From: Adiantum capillus-veneris
Taxonomy: Eukaryota; Streptophyta; Polypodiopsida; Polypodiales; Pteridaceae
Reading direction: 5' to 3'
Assembly: GCA_014529385.2 (NCBI GenBank)
Contig: CM043961.1
Coordinates: forward strand, 17,898,478-17,962,477
Length of the DNA: 64,000 nt
The notes under the pieces were generated by a model. The model saw nothing but the letters and a program-made list of their open reading frames with translations, was not told the DNA's origin and searched no databases. Made by a program: the position numbers and the translations under genes. Positions 1 to 11,689 of the stretch are shown one piece after another (the stretch's first letter is position 1; each line of letters starts with the position of its first letter).

Positions 1-1870
1 ATTTAACGTGTGTGTGCACATGTTCTGGACAAGCTTTAAAGCAGGCTGAAGTAGGCTTGCTCTCAATTGAACATGTACGCATGTTTATGTCGCCTCTTGA
101 AACGCACTAATTGCAGAATGTCGTCTCTTCAAGTGCATTGATTGCGGGATATGTCCAACAGGGCCAAGGAGCTCTAGCTACCTGTAGCGCTATCAATTGA
201 ACATGTGCGCATGTTTATTTAGCCTCTTCGAATGCACTGATTTTGGGATATGCCCAATAGAGATAGGTCTAAGAAGCTCTACCTGGCTGTGTTGAACATC
301 GGCGAGGCAAGGAAGCTCTAGCCTATTTCCAATTGATGTGAAGCAAGCACATCTCTCTATATGAAGTAAGCGCATCTTTGTAGATGCAAAGACATGCTCA
401 AAGCAAGTAGGCTTGCTTTCAATTGAACATGTGCGGTGCAGGAAAGAAGACTGAAGTTGTGCTTGGCATTGCCTGGGATGGCATGTATGCCAAATATGGT
501 GTTCTTCAAATGCACAAAAAGTGCTTGAGGAGCTTTTTCTACGGAATTTCGCCTCTTGAAACACATTGATTGCGGGATGTACCGAACAAGGGAAGGGCAA
601 GGAAGCTCTAGACTCTTTTCAGCTGATGCGAAGCTAGCACATCTCTCTATATGAAGAGAGCGCATCTTTGTAGATGCAATCACCTATGCTTGCATCTTGA
701 AGGCATGCGGAAATTTGGAAGATGCTGAAATGGGCAAAAGCCCTAGGCTGTTTTCAACAGATGCAAAGCGAGGGCATCTCTCCAGATGCAATCACCTATG
801 CTTTTGTCTTGGAGGCATGTGGCACCGCCTTGATATAAACATGTATATCGCCTCTTGAAATGCAATGATTGCGGAATGTCGTCTCTTCAAGTTCCTTCAT
901 TGATTGTGGGATATGCCAAATAGAGATAGGGACAACAAGCTTTGGCTGGCCGTCAAAATGTCATCTCTTCAATATGCCCAACAAGGACAGGTCTAAGAAG
1001 CTCTACCTGGCCGAACATCAGCGGAGCAAGGAAGCTCTATACTATTTCCAATTCAACATGTGTGTACGCATGTGCTGGACAAGCTTTAACGCAGGCTGAA
1101 GTAGGCTTGCTCTCAATTGAACATGTACACATGTTTATGTCGCCTCTTGAAACGCACTGATTGCAGAATGTCGTCTCTTCAAGTGCATTGATTGCGGGAT
1201 ATGTCCAACAGGGCCAACAAGATCTTGCTACCTGTAGCGCTCTCAATTGAACATGTGCGCATGTTATCTAGCCTCTTCAAATGCATTGATTGTGGGATAT
1301 GCCCAATAGAGATAGGTCTAAGACGCTCTACCTGGCTATGCCGAACATCGGCGGGGCAAGGAAGCTCTAGCGAAGCAAGCACATCTCTCTATATGAAGCG
1401 AGCGCATTTCTGAAGATGCAAACACATGCTCAAAGCAAGCATGCTTGCTTTCAATTGAACATGTGTGCTGCAGGAAAGAAGATTGAAGTTGTGCTTGGCA
1501 TTGCCTAGGACGACATGTATGCCAAATATGGTGTTCTTCAAAACGCACAAAAGTGCTTGAGGAGCTTCTTCTACTGAATGTCGCCTCTTGCAACGCATTG
1601 ATTGCGGGATGTGCCGAACAAGGGCGGGGCAAGGAATCTCTAGACTCTTTTCAGCTGATGCGAAGCTAGCACATCTCTCTATATGAAGAGAGCGCATCTT
1701 TGTAGATGCAATCACCTATGCTTGCGTCTTGAAGGCATGCAGCGATTTGGAAGATGCTGAAATGGGCGAAATCCCTAGGCTGTTTACAACAGATGCAAAG
1801 CGAGGGCATCTCTCCAGATGCAATCACCTATGCTTTTGTCTTGGAGGCATGTGGCACCGCCTTGATGTCT
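1..1870 (+). repeat. Tandem duplication of about 1.03-1.05 kb inside the PPR array
   Basis: Positions 1 to about 840 recur at about 1052-1870 in the same order and orientation. Shared landmarks include the CTGGACAAGCTTTAA segment near 27 and 1077, GTGCTTGGCATTGCCT near 459 and 1492, and the block GATGCTGAAATGGGC near 721 and 1753. The offset falls from about 1050 to about 1030 because of small indels. The copies differ by scattered substitutions. Confidence 0.8.
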
Positions 1871-2402
1871 ATAATGTCGTCTCTTCAAGTGCATTGATCG
1901 AAGGATATGCCCAACAAGGACATGGCCAAGAAGTTGTGGCTGGCTGTTTTCAACATGCAAAGCAAGGACATTTCTCCTGATATAATCACCTTTGCTTGCA
2001 TCTTAAATGCATGTGGTAAAACGGAAGACGCTAGGATAGGCAAAAGAACTTACGATCTTACTATTAGTCAAGGACTGTCAAAAACATATTTATGCTTGGC
2101 ATTGCCTTGGTCGACATGTATGCCAAATGTGGCAGGGCTGGGAAACCCTGGGCTGTTTTCATAAGATGCAAAGCAAGGACATCGCTCTCGATGCAATCAC
2201 CTATATTTTCCTCTTGAAGTCACGTGGCACTACGCAAGACGCTGATATGGGCAACAAAATGCACGATGATATTGCTAATCAGGGTTTACTGAAAAATGTA
2301 GTTGTGCTTGGCATTGCCTGGGATGACATGTATGCCAAATATGGTGTTCTTCACAAAGCACTAAAAGTGCTTGAGGAGCTTCTTGTACGGAATGTCGCCT
2401 CT
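1861..2402 (+). pseudogene. Best-preserved PPR stretch
   Basis: This segment reads as consecutive PPR units in overlapping frames. One frame (1907-2164) holds an ACILNACG-type helix and an IGKRTYD second helix. The next (2127-2405) holds DADMGNKMHDD, DDMYAKYG and a VLEELLVRNV start of a following unit. Frame changes at the overlaps separate the units. It is the longest run of recognisable PPR structure in the array and a good seed for finding the intact parent gene. Confidence 0.75.
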
Positions 2403-3289
2403 TGAAACACATTGATTGCGGGATGTGCCGAACAAGGGTGGGTCCAGTAAGCTCTAGACCCTTTTCAGCTGATGCGAAGCGAGTGTATCTCTCTATATGA
2501 AGCAAGGGTGTCTCTCTAGATGCAATCACCTATGCTTGCATCTTGAAGGAATGCAACAATTTGGAAGATGATGAGATGGGCAAAAGCCCTGGGTTCTTTT
2601 CAACAGATGCAAAGCGAGCGCATCTCTCCAGATGCAATCACCTATGCTTTCGTCTTGGAGTCATGTGGCACTGCCTTGATGTCCGGAATGTTGTCTCTTC
2701 AAGTGTATTGATTGTGGTATATACCCAACAGGGACAGGGCCAACAAGATTTGGTTGGCTGTCGGAATGTCGTCTCTTCAAGTGCATTGATTGGACTTGGC
2801 ATTGCCTTGGTTAACATGTATGCCAAATGTGGCACGGCTAGGAAGCCCTGAGTTGTTTACAGAAGATGCAAAGCGAGGACATCGCTCCAGATGCAATCAC
2901 CTATACTTGCCTCTTGAATTCATGTGGCACTATGCAAGACGCTGATAAGGGCAACAAAATTCACGATGATATTGTTAATCACGGGCTGCTGAAAAAAGGA
3001 GAACTGCTTGGCATTGCAAAGCGAGGACATCGCTCCGATGCAATCACCTATTCTTGCCTCTTGAATTCATGTGGCACTATGCAAGACGCCGATAAGGGCA
3101 ACAAAAATTCACGATGATATTGTTAATCACGAGCTGCTGAAAAAATAAGTTGTGCTTGGCATTGCCTGGGGCGACATCTATGCCAAATATGGTGTTCTTC
3201 ACACAGCACAAAAAGTGCTTGAGGAGATTGTTGTACAGAATGTCGTCTCTTGAAATGCACTGATTGTGGGGTGTTCCGAACAGGGGCAG

Positions 3290-5230
3290 AGCCAGCAAGC
3301 TCTAGACTATTTTCAGGTGATGCGAAGCTAGCACATCTCTCTATATGAAGCGAGCGTATCTCTCTAGATGCAATCACCTATGCTTGCATCTTGAAGGCAT
3401 GTGGCAATTTGAAAGATGCTAAGATGGGCAAAAGCTCTTGGCTGTTTTCAACAGATGCAAAGTGAGGGCATCTCTCCATATGCAATCACGTATTCTTTCT
3501 TCTTGAAGGCAGGGGCTGTTTCCAACATGTGAAGCGAGGACATTTTTTCTCATGTAATCATCTATGCTTGCATCTTGAAAGCATATATATCAGAACCAAA
3601 TCCTTGCTCGCTTTGCGCCTTTTGGCCTCCAAATTTCCTCGCAACATCGTTGGAGCTTTACACAAATCCAAGCTCAAACTTCGACTTACGTTTTTCGCAT
3701 GCAGGACTTGGTACTAATGACCAAGCGAGTTAGATTTTTTCGGAAAGTTACGCATCGTTAAATTTGTAACGAGCACCCTTTAAATGCATCGCTCTCTCAG
3801 ATTGCACTGATGTTGAGATGGGCAAAAGCCTTGGACTGTTTTCAACAGATGCAAAGCGAGGGCATCTCTCCAGATGCAATCACCTATGCTTTTGTCTTGG
3901 AGGTATATGGCATTGCCTTGATGTTTGGAATGTCGTCTCTTCAAGAACGTTGATTGGAGACATGTAGCACTGCCTTGATGTCTAGAATGCCATCTCTTCA
4001 AGTGCATTGATTGTAGGATATGCCCAACAGGACAGGGCCAACAAGATTTGGCTGGCTGTCGGAATGTCGTTTCTTCAAGTGCATCGATTGCAGGATATGC
4101 CCAACAAGGACAGGCTCTGGCTTGTTGTTTTCAACATGCGTAGCAAGGACATTTCTCCTTATGTAATCACTTATGTTTGAGTCTTGAAGGAAAGTGGCAA
4201 TTTGGAAGATGCTAGGATAGGCAAAAAAACTTACAGTCATAAGGACTGTCAAAAAAATCTTTTTCATTGGGAGAGTCTCCCCATCATGCTTGTTGTAGCC
4301 CTCTCTTGCAGAGGTGGTTGTAGCCCTATGGACAGTTTTCATTAACTAATAGAAGGATCTTTTTCTCGGAAAAAAATAAAATAAAATCTTTATGCTTGGC
4401 ATTGCCTTGGTCAACATGCCAAATGTGGCAAGGCAAGGAAGCCCTGGGCTATTTTCACCAGATGCAAAGCGAGGACATCGCTCCAGATGCAATCACCTAT
4501 ACTTGCCTCTTGAAGTCATGTGGCACTATGCAAGACATTGATATGAGCAACAAAATTCACGATGATTTGTTAATCAGGGGCTGCTGAAAAAAGAAGTTGT
4601 GCTTAGCATTGCCTAGGATGACATGTATGCCAGATATGGTGTTCTTCACAAAGCACAAAAAGTGCTTGAGGAGCTTGTATGGAATGTCGCCTCTTGAAAC
4701 GCACTGATTGCGGGATGTGTCGAACAAGGGCAGAGCCAGCAAGCTCTAACCTATTTTCAGTGAGCACATCTCTTATATGAAGCGAATGTGTCTCTCTAGA
4801 TGCAATTACCTATGCTTGCATCTTGAAGGCATGTGGCAATTTGGAAGATGCTGAGATGGGAAAAAGCCTTGGTCCGTTTTCAACAGATGCAAAGCGAGGG
4901 CATCTCTCCAGATGCAATTACCTATGCTTTTGTCTTGAATTAATGGGTTGTTTCCAACATGTGAAGCGAGGACATTTCTCTTGATGTAATCATCTATGCT
5001 TGCATCTTGAAAGCATATAAACTAGAACCAAATCCTTGCTTGCTCTTCAACTTTTGGACTCCAATTTTCCCCCGCAACATTGTTACAAGTTTACACAAAT
5101 CAAAGCTCAAACTCCGATTTACCTTTCTTGCATGCAGGAGTTGGTATCAATGATCAAGCGAGTTAGTATTTTTCGGAAAGTTATGCATCCTTATTTGTAA
5201 CGAGCACCCTTTACATGCGACACTCTCTCA
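3290..5230 (+). repeat. Second duplicated block in the PPR array (offset about 1.44 kb)
   Basis: The segment about 3300-3790 is repeated at about 4735-5230. The clearest part is non-PPR sequence: AGAACCAAATCCTTGCT at about 3592 and 5032, then the shared GCATGCAGGA region and TTTGTAACGAGCACCCTTTA at about 3761 and 5196. These may be intron or 3' flanking sequence of the ancestral gene that was copied along with the coding units. Confidence 0.7.
4263..4382 (+). mobile_element. Very short LINE 3'-end insertion with A-rich tail
   Basis: About 120 bp beginning TTCATTGGGAGAGTC and ending TTTTTCTCGG followed by an A-rich tail. It is nearly identical to the 3' end of the L1-type LINE at about 19024-19140. 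It is flanked by the direct repeat AAAATCTTT (4254-4262 and 4383-4391), and the paralogous PPR segment near 2088 lacks the insert. A severely 5'-truncated LINE insertion explains all of this. A SINE sharing the LINE tail is the alternative. Confidence 0.75.
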
Positions 5231-5554
5231 AATTGCATTGGTAGTGAGATGGGCAAAAGCCCGGGGCTGTTTTAAACAGATGCAAAGTGAGGGCATCTCT
5301 TCAGATGCAATCATCTATGCTTTCATCTTGAAGGCATGTGGCACTGCCTTCAGAATGTCGTCTCTTCAAGTGCATTGATTGCAAGATATGCTCAACAGGG
5401 ACACGGCCAAGAAGCTTCGGCTGGTTGTAAGAATGTCGTCTCTTCAAGTGCTTTGATTGTGGGATATGCCCAACAAGGACAGGGCCAAGAAGCTCTGGCT
5501 GGCTGTTTCCAACATGCGAAGCGAGGACACTTCTCCTAATATAATCACCTAGGT

Positions 5555-6982
5555 AGGCCCTCGCACATGGCACAATTGAACCTCACTGCTAGAAGCTCTG
5601 CAAGTAGATCTCTTGCATGTATAAAATGCTCTTCTACTAGGCCATCATGATCATATGCTCTCTTGGTCCTCCTCCTGTCAATGGCCTTCTTTACCATCTC
5701 AGTGGTAAAGAAAGCACATGTGTGTGGGCATGTCTGGCGAATCCGGAAGAGGTGATTTCCCCAAGACTGTGTAGAGAGATGATGCATATTGACCCCATAC
5801 CTCCGTAGAAGTGATGACTGGTGGGGGTGAATGCCCATGGAAGAGTCGCCATGCCTCACCTGAGTCCTGGCTCAAAAACAATTGGTATAAATCTTGCTCT
5901 AATCGAGCTAGAAACGCCCTCTTCTTCCATCGTACCAAGCGTCGAGAAGCAATCCGTGACTGCCTGTGAGTGATGACTCCTAGAAGTACCTCCCTCTGAA
6001 GTCGGACTCTCGTCTCTCTGCACTCCTCATTGTACCAGCTATTTTGGGGCATGCTCCCAGAACATTGTTGCTGCCCAAGCTCAGTGTGTAGGTATGCCTC
6101 TGATGCTGCATCCTTCAGTGTCTGTGTCAATATATAAGTGAGCTTCTCTAGAGGTCTCCCCGGATCCTTTGTGCATAAGCATCTGTATATACCATCTATG
6201 TAGACAGAATCAGTCTCCAAAGTAAAAGTGTATCGGGTATACATAGATGTTTGTGCCGATCGAGCTGTGCTGAACTGGAATGAGACGGTAAACGTGAGGA
6301 GGGAATGATCTATTGCCACCCCGATAGGCTTGGGCCTGGCTGTAAAGTTTTGAATAGAGGGTATAAAACAAGTAAACCCACTCGATACTCGAAATCTCTG
6401 GAGGCCATTCAAGGTGGCAAGTCCATGTGCAGTCCCCATATCTATCAGTCCCCATGTCTATCATATATCCCCCATATCAAGTGTGCTCCTCATCCTAAGA
6501 AAACTTGGCCAATCCCATATCATTGACATCCAACTCTCTCAACATTTCCTTTGAGTATCGTAGAAAGCTGCCTGAGAGTGGCCCGTCCTGGCATTAAAGT
6601 TTCCCAAAAGAATGACGTCTCTATCCTTAGAGAAATCCCATATGTCCTCATCCAATATCATGTAGGGTGACTACCGCTTGGGCGACGCATAAAGAAAAAT
6701 AGCATATTGTAATGTAGAGTGCTCACCCTGTCTTTACTCTGACTCTGACCCACATATATTTGGCTTGCTCATCTCTCCGAACAATACGAATGAGGGGCTG
6801 AAGCTCCTCCTTGAACAGGACTGCCGCACCTCCTGACCCACGTCCTCTATATGTTGATCTCACATCTTGTCTACAAGTAGTCTCCCAATGGTATCCCATC
6901 ACTCTAGTTAATGTGCCACCAGGAATCTGATCCGTCTTTGAGTAAAAAATAATGTCTCTTCCCTTGAAGCTATCCTCAAATG

Positions 6983-6984
<2 letters not shown>
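5555..6984 (-). mobile_element. LINE copy 1: endonuclease and pre-RT fragment
   Basis: Two minus-strand frames (6723-6984 and 5699-6439) match the N-terminal half of ORF2 of the LINE family seen intact at 36780-41332. They give FEDSFKGRDII and GSGGAAVLFKEEL (start of the APE-type endonuclease), then the MPQNSWYNEECRETR linker up to the start of the reverse transcriptase. The endonuclease GDFNA motif reads GNFNA near 6590. The frames are separated by a frame change between about 6440 and 6720. The copy lacks RT and C-terminus, stops against the PPR array at about 5554, and its other end meets a (GA)n tract. Confidence 0.85.

Positions 6985-7035
<51 letters not shown>
6985..7035. repeat. (GA)n microsatellite between two LINE copies
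   Basis: A run of about 25 GA dinucleotides separates the 5' end of LINE copy 1 from the 3' tail of LINE copy 2. The copy 2 tail begins as repeated AAATG units on the + strand. Confidence 0.95.
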
Positions 7036-7038
<3 letters not shown>

Positions 7039-10000
7039 TGAAATGAAATGAAATGATATATTAATGTCTTCAAAAGGCCAAAATGACCTATGAGACCATC
7101 AGATACAAAGTGGTGAGTCTAATACAATGTCTTAAGTACAAGTACAAAAAGTACTAAAAGTAAAAATGAAAACTGAAAATGAAGTGTGAAATGTGAAATG
7201 TGAAATGTGAAAATGTAGAATAGGCCCTCAATGACAATCTGGGTGTCGTGCTAGAATGCCTCTGATCCTCTGCTGGAGTCTCCGCTGATGGAGTGTGCTC
7301 CTGTGTCTCGATCGTGGTCGTCTCGATCTCCCTAGCTTAGTCGCCCTGTCAATGAGGGTGCCTCTGGTATGAATGCGGGTACCACCCTGTGCTGGTGGTT
7401 GTTGGTCTCCTGGCTCCCTCGATCCAAAGAAATATGTGATCTGTCTCTGTGACTGTCGTACTCCATGTCTTCTCAACAGACTATCTCTATGTCGGTGTAA
7501 CTCAAGTAGATATAAGCCAAGGCATCTCTGATCCTGGTACCTCATCACTCTAGCTAGGGGTCCAAAACCCTCCCTGAATAAGCAATGGAAGCGCCCTCGT
7601 ATCTCATAATACACAGTGCAGTGGCATATGTAGTGTAGCTCTGTCTCTGGTTCTCTACGCATAGTTGGCATATCCTAGACTCCGGTGGTATCCCTTTGAA
7701 TCTACCCGTCTCAATCTCCAGTTGGTGTGAGGATGTGCGAATCTGACCAATAGCACATCGTAGACCATGAGACAAATGAGTGTCCATGTAGCTCGGACGA
7801 GTCACAAACCCATCTCCCGAAAGTTGGAGAAGATGCTCTTTGTAGAAAGCCATCTTCGTGCCCAACTCCTGCATCGGCTCTACCCATGTCCTCCTGGTGT
7901 CCAACTGTACAAGATCCTGACGAATGAGTCTAGTGATCTCCGTTCGAGTGACTGGCAGGGAGGGTGCATCCAGGGAATACTGAAAAGGAGGCAATCTATC
8001 CATGCTAAGACCATGCCTCTGAAACCATGAGGTCATCGGCGCATACCAACATGATGCGTCTCCGTGCATCGCTAACTGTCTAGAGGACTCAAGAGCCAAT
8101 CTAGTATATTTGCCTCTATGTGTATCCCATAGACCGTGCATAAAGGACACTGATCTGGTAAGAGCCTCAATCTCTATAGGAGGGGCAGCTACCTCCGCTC
8201 GAATAATCGCATGTGGTACGGAGGCCTTGGCTCTAATCATCCGGGATATCATAAATACCAAGGGTCTTTCCATGTTCCTCCAACTTTCATGATTCACAGA
8301 TGGTCCCCAAACCTGGACCCCATAAAGCATAGCTGAAGCAACCAAAGTATCAAAGAGCCATAGCTTTGTTCGTGGTTCTTGAAACTGAACCTGCGAACAC
8401 ATCCTCTCTAGCCCTCCCAAGGCCGCATAGGCTCTGGACAGTCTAGTCTCTGCTGCTCTCCTCAGTGTAAACCTCGGTCCCGTGAATACCACCCCCAGAT
8501 ATGTATATTCATCTTCGTACTCCACAGTGTCGTAACCATATACGAGTGTAGGTGTTGATCTCTTGACCCACCGTGATGTGGTGTTAAACACCATAACCTT
8601 GGTTTTACCAAGGTTCACAGACAGTCCACTATCCTCTGCAAAGTTGTGCAATGCATCCAACTGTCTCTGCATGCCTTCTGGCGACTCTTCTATTAACACA
8701 ATATCATCAGCATATAATAATAGAGGGATCCATGTCCCTGCTAGCTAAGCGCCTCTATCACCCTCTCTGTCAATGTAGTCAGAGACCTCATCTACATACA
8801 TACCAAAAAGTGTAGGGGACAAAGGACACCCCTGTTTCACTCCAATAGCGGAATGAACAATGTCAGAAATCCCCTCAAGGGTGCATACCTGACCAGTCAC
8901 TGAGCGGTATAAAGCCATGATCCCCCATATGATCTCTGTGGGTACTCCCAATTGCAGTAACCTGTGCATCAATCTCGCCTTCGGCACTGTGTCAAATGCT
9001 TTGCGGAAGTCCACAAAGCAACAATACATCCGTCTCCCATGTGCTCGACCCTCCTCAATAATGGCTCTGAGTGTAAGAATATGGTACAAAGTGGAGAAAC
9101 CCCTGCTGAATCCAGCCTGTCCTGCTGCTCGTATGCCCTCACTTTCTGCCCATTTACTCAGTTGCTATTCAAGAATGGATGCATACAACCGTGCCAATGT
9201 GTGCCCTATCATAATAGTTCGGTAGTTCCCTGGCACCGTGGGGTTCCCTGCCTTGAAGAGAGGTACAATTGTAGATAACCTCCAAGACTCGGGTAGTCCC
9301 TCACACATGACACGGTTAAACAACCGTGCAAGAACCTTTGACAATAAATCTCTAGCATGTATCAAGTGCTCTGCCACCAAACCATCATGATCATATGCTC
9401 TCCTAGTCCTCATCCTGTTAATGGCGTTCTTCACCATCTCAGTGGTAAAGAAGGTACTAGTGGCTGGACATGGCTCTAGAGGGTCTGGTAATGGTGGTTG
9501 CCTAGGTACTGTATATAATGATGCTGCATACTGACCCCAAATCTCGGGAGAAGTAATCACTGGAGGAGGTGAGTGCTCATGGAAGAGACGCCAGGCCTCA
9601 CCTGAATCTCGACTCAAAAAGAGCTGATACAAATCATGTTCCATCTGGGCTAAGAAGGCCCACTTCTTCCGTCGCACTAAACGCCGAAGGGCAATCCGAG
9701 ACTGTCTATATGTAATGACTCCAAGTATAAGCTCGCTCTGAATCTGAACTCTCATCTCTCTGCACTCCTCATCATACCAACTATTCTGAGGCATGTTCCC
9801 AGAACGTCTTCTCTGATCTGGTTGAGTGTGTGGGTATGCCTCTACTGCTGCCCCATGCAAGGTCTCCGTCAATAAAGTGGTGATCTCCTCCACGGTATAT
9901 ACAGGCTCGGCTGCCCACATCCGTCTGTAAATCTCTTCCACATAAACTGAGTCCGTCTCTGGTGTAAAAGTATACCGTGTGTGTGCAATCCTCCGTGGTG

Positions 10001-10335
10001 TTTGAGAGGCACTATATTGGAAAGAGACTGAAAAAGTCGGGAGAGCATGGTCCACTGCTACTCCAACAAGCCTAGGACCCACACTGAGATCCTGAATATT
10101 AGAGATGAAGCTCGGTGAAGTCATGACATAGTCCACTGTACTGGCTCCATGTCTGTGTGGAAAGCATGTGAATCCCCCAGACGAAGGAAAAATCTCTAGA
10201 CCATTAAGTATGGCCAGACCATGCGTAGTAGTCATCTCCATGAGATATCTCCCATACTCTGTGTGCTCTCTATCCTGTGAGTGTCTGTCAAGCCCCATCC
10301 CCGATATATCCATCTCTCTAAGCATCTCCTCCCCG
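7036..10335 (-). mobile_element. LINE copy 2: 5'-truncated, endonuclease to 3' tail
   Basis: On the minus strand this runs from the middle of the endonuclease (GLDRHSQDREHTEYGR, STVDYVM) through the linker and RT (VDFRKAFDTVP, VKQGCPLSPTLF, LYADDIVLI near 8700-8730). It then passes through the thumb, a C-terminal Cys/His segment near 7640-7690 and a 3' UTR ending in CATTT-type repeats at 7036. It is broken by an in-frame stop near 9155, another near 8745, and a frame change around 7560-7670. STLDHIL has become STLYHIL. It is a dead 5'-truncated copy closely related to the copies at 31-42 kb. Confidence 0.88.
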
Positions 10336-10661
10336 ATATATACTCCATCTCCTGGCCGTATGTGAATGGGGGCGCTGACCTCCTGATCCAGTGTGGGGGT
10401 GGTATTAAATACCATGACCTTGGTTTTACCAAGGTTGACGGACAAACCACTTTCCTGAGCAAACCTATGCAAAGCATCCAAGTGACGTTGCATCACCTCC
10501 GGAGAGTCGGAGATCAACACAATATCATCAGCATATAACAATAGTGGAATCCATGTCTCTGCCAGCTGTGCACCTCTATCACCATCTCTCTCAATGTAGT
10601 CAGAAACCTCATCCACATACATACCAAATAGAGTAGGAGAGAGCGGGCAGCCCTGCTTCAC
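9165..10661 (-). CDS. Chimeric LINE ORF: RT piece fused to endonuclease-linker-RT start
   Basis: A single 498-codon frame begins with RT motifs (KQGCPLSPTLF, LLYADDIVLI, GKTKVMVFNTTP). It then passes at about 10335 into endonuclease sequence (EEMLREMDISGMGLDRHSQ, HGASTVDYVM), the linker (MPQNSWYDEECRE) and the RT start (GNYRTIMIGHTLARLYASILE). This order is permuted relative to a normal ORF2, so it reflects the junction of LINE copy 3 onto LINE copy 2. The RT part changes frame just before the junction. A working protein is unlikely. Confidence 0.7.
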   Translation of the reverse strand: MKQGCPLSPTLFGMYVDEVSDYIERDGDRGAQLAETWIPLLLYADDIVLISDSPEVMQRHLDALHRFAQESGLSVNLGKTKVMVFNTTPTLDQEVSAPIHIRPGDGVYIGEEMLREMDISGMGLDRHSQDREHTEYGRYLMEMTTTHGLAILNGLEIFPSSGGFTCFPHRHGASTVDYVMTSPSFISNIQDLSVGPRLVGVAVDHALPTFSVSFQYSASQTPRRIAHTRYTFTPETDSVYVEEIYRRMWAAEPVYTVEEITTLLTETLHGAAVEAYPHTQPDQRRRSGNMPQNSWYDEECREMRVQIQSELILGVITYRQSRIALRRLVRRKKWAFLAQMEHDLYQLFLSRDSGEAWRLFHEHSPPPVITSPEIWGQYAASLYTVPRQPPLPDPLEPCPATSTFFTTEMVKNAINRMRTRRAYDHDGLVAEHLIHARDLLSKVLARLFNRVMCEGLPESWRLSTIVPLFKAGNPTVPGNYRTIMIGHTLARLYASILE

Positions 10662-10678
10662 CCCAATAGTGGAGTGAA
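10336..10678 (-). mobile_element. LINE copy 3: isolated RT-core fragment
   Basis: About 340 bp of minus-strand RT sequence from VHSTIGVKQGC to a TYGQEMEY-type segment, including the YADD active site. It is joined at about 10335 to the 5' end of LINE copy 2 and at about 10678 to a (GT)n(GA)n tract. Confidence 0.8.
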
Positions 10679-10679
10679 C

Positions 10680-10697
10680 CGGTGTGTGTGTGTGTGC

Positions 10698-10748
<51 letters not shown>

Positions 10749-10821
10749 AACGATAGTCTTTACAATTGGCTAAATCAGCCCTTTCAATAGAGTTGTGCGT
10801 GCGTGTGTGTGTGTGTGTGTG
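10680..10821. repeat. (GT)n and (GA)n microsatellites
   Basis: A (GT)n run at 10681-10696 is followed by (GA)n at about 10700-10746, with another (GT)n at about 10800-10820. These tracts sit at the end of the LINE copy 3 fragment, like the tracts at other LINE ends in this window. Confidence 0.95.
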
Positions 10822-10984
10822 ATTACATGGAGTCCAAGTGCCAAGCGTGTGCACTTTCATCTCCTGGATGAGCCTATAATGGGCTGTTTTGGACAAGTGG
10901 CGAGTTCCTCCTCTTTGTGTGAGATCACCCGGTACCTGCCATGCGTGAGCTGCCCTTCACTAGGGTCGCTTGGCACTTGCCATG

Positions 10985-11240
10985 CTTGAACTGCAACCTC
11001 TATGCAAGGACTCCAATTGACTTTGCATGGAATGCCACCTTCCATGCATGGACTCCAGTTGACTTGCATGGAGTGCCACCTACCATGCATGGACTCCAAT
11101 TGACTTGAATGGATTGCTACTTGCCATGCATGGACTCTTGTACCTTCCATTGCATGGACTCAAGTTGCTTTGCATGGTCCATCACCTGCTATCCTTGGAC
11201 TCCAGCTACCTTGCATGGGCCATCCGAGTGTCCACATGCC
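10985..11240. repeat. Minisatellite with ATGCATGGACTCCA units
   Basis: An irregular tandem array of about 55-60-bp units, each with a GCATGGACTCCA/TTGACTTGCATGGA core. Cores appear near 11005, 11045, 11092, 11130, 11155 and 11190. Frames through it are low-complexity repeats with no known domain, so I do not call a gene. Confidence 0.75.
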
Positions 11241-11689
11241 CTGCATGCTCCGCCGATGCTAGATGTCAGTAGCCTTACCCCTTTCTCAGCACTCCTTACA
11301 AGCCTATGAGTCGCCCTGCATGCTTTGCCAGTTTCCCTCGTCTTGAGCGCCCTACACAGGTCAAAGCACCTGTAGCTTCACAAGCAGCAAAATATCACGC
11401 AGCTCTCTTGTAGCTTCTCAAGTGATTTCAACAAGCATATCAATGCATGCAACACTTGCACATATTCACCACTGTACATGCCTATGGGCCAAATCGATGA
11501 AAATTGCAGATCAGCCCTCCCATAGCCAAAATTGGTGACAGAGATATGTGGTAATCGGGGATATCATTGCAACGATAGCTCCCTTATCCATATGCTGCCA
11601 TCCATCATAATAGTCTCCCTCTGCTCCATTCTATCCGGCTATAGTCTGTTCTTTTTCGTTGGCGCGTGTTGCCCGCCCTGTTACAATAC
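11240..11689. other. No recognisable feature
   Basis: About 450 bp of moderately AT-rich sequence without a long frame on either strand. I see no domain, repeat or LTR terminus. It lies between the minisatellite and an old LINE fragment. Confidence 0.5.

Larger units (their letters stand above)
1..5553 (+). pseudogene. Decayed pentatricopeptide repeat (PPR) array
   Basis: Short + strand reading frames repeatedly spell plant PPR motifs: NVVSSSALI, GYAQQGHGQE, DAITYTCLLKSCG, MYAKCG and DADMGNKIHDD. Intact plant PPR proteins bind RNA in chloroplasts or mitochondria. Here no frame exceeds about 100 residues of PPR sequence and units are broken by stops and frame changes throughout, so it cannot encode a working protein. 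The usual SWNALI core has become SSSALI in most units, which suggests the copies spread after the ancestor had already changed. The array contains long internal duplications and ends abruptly at about 5553 against a LINE fragment. A transcribed non-coding locus cannot be excluded. Confidence 0.85.

Noticed and set aside
10857-11150. 97-codon minus-strand frame with HGRWHSM-like repeats
   Set aside because: It mirrors the 55-60-bp minisatellite; no known fold or conserved residues.
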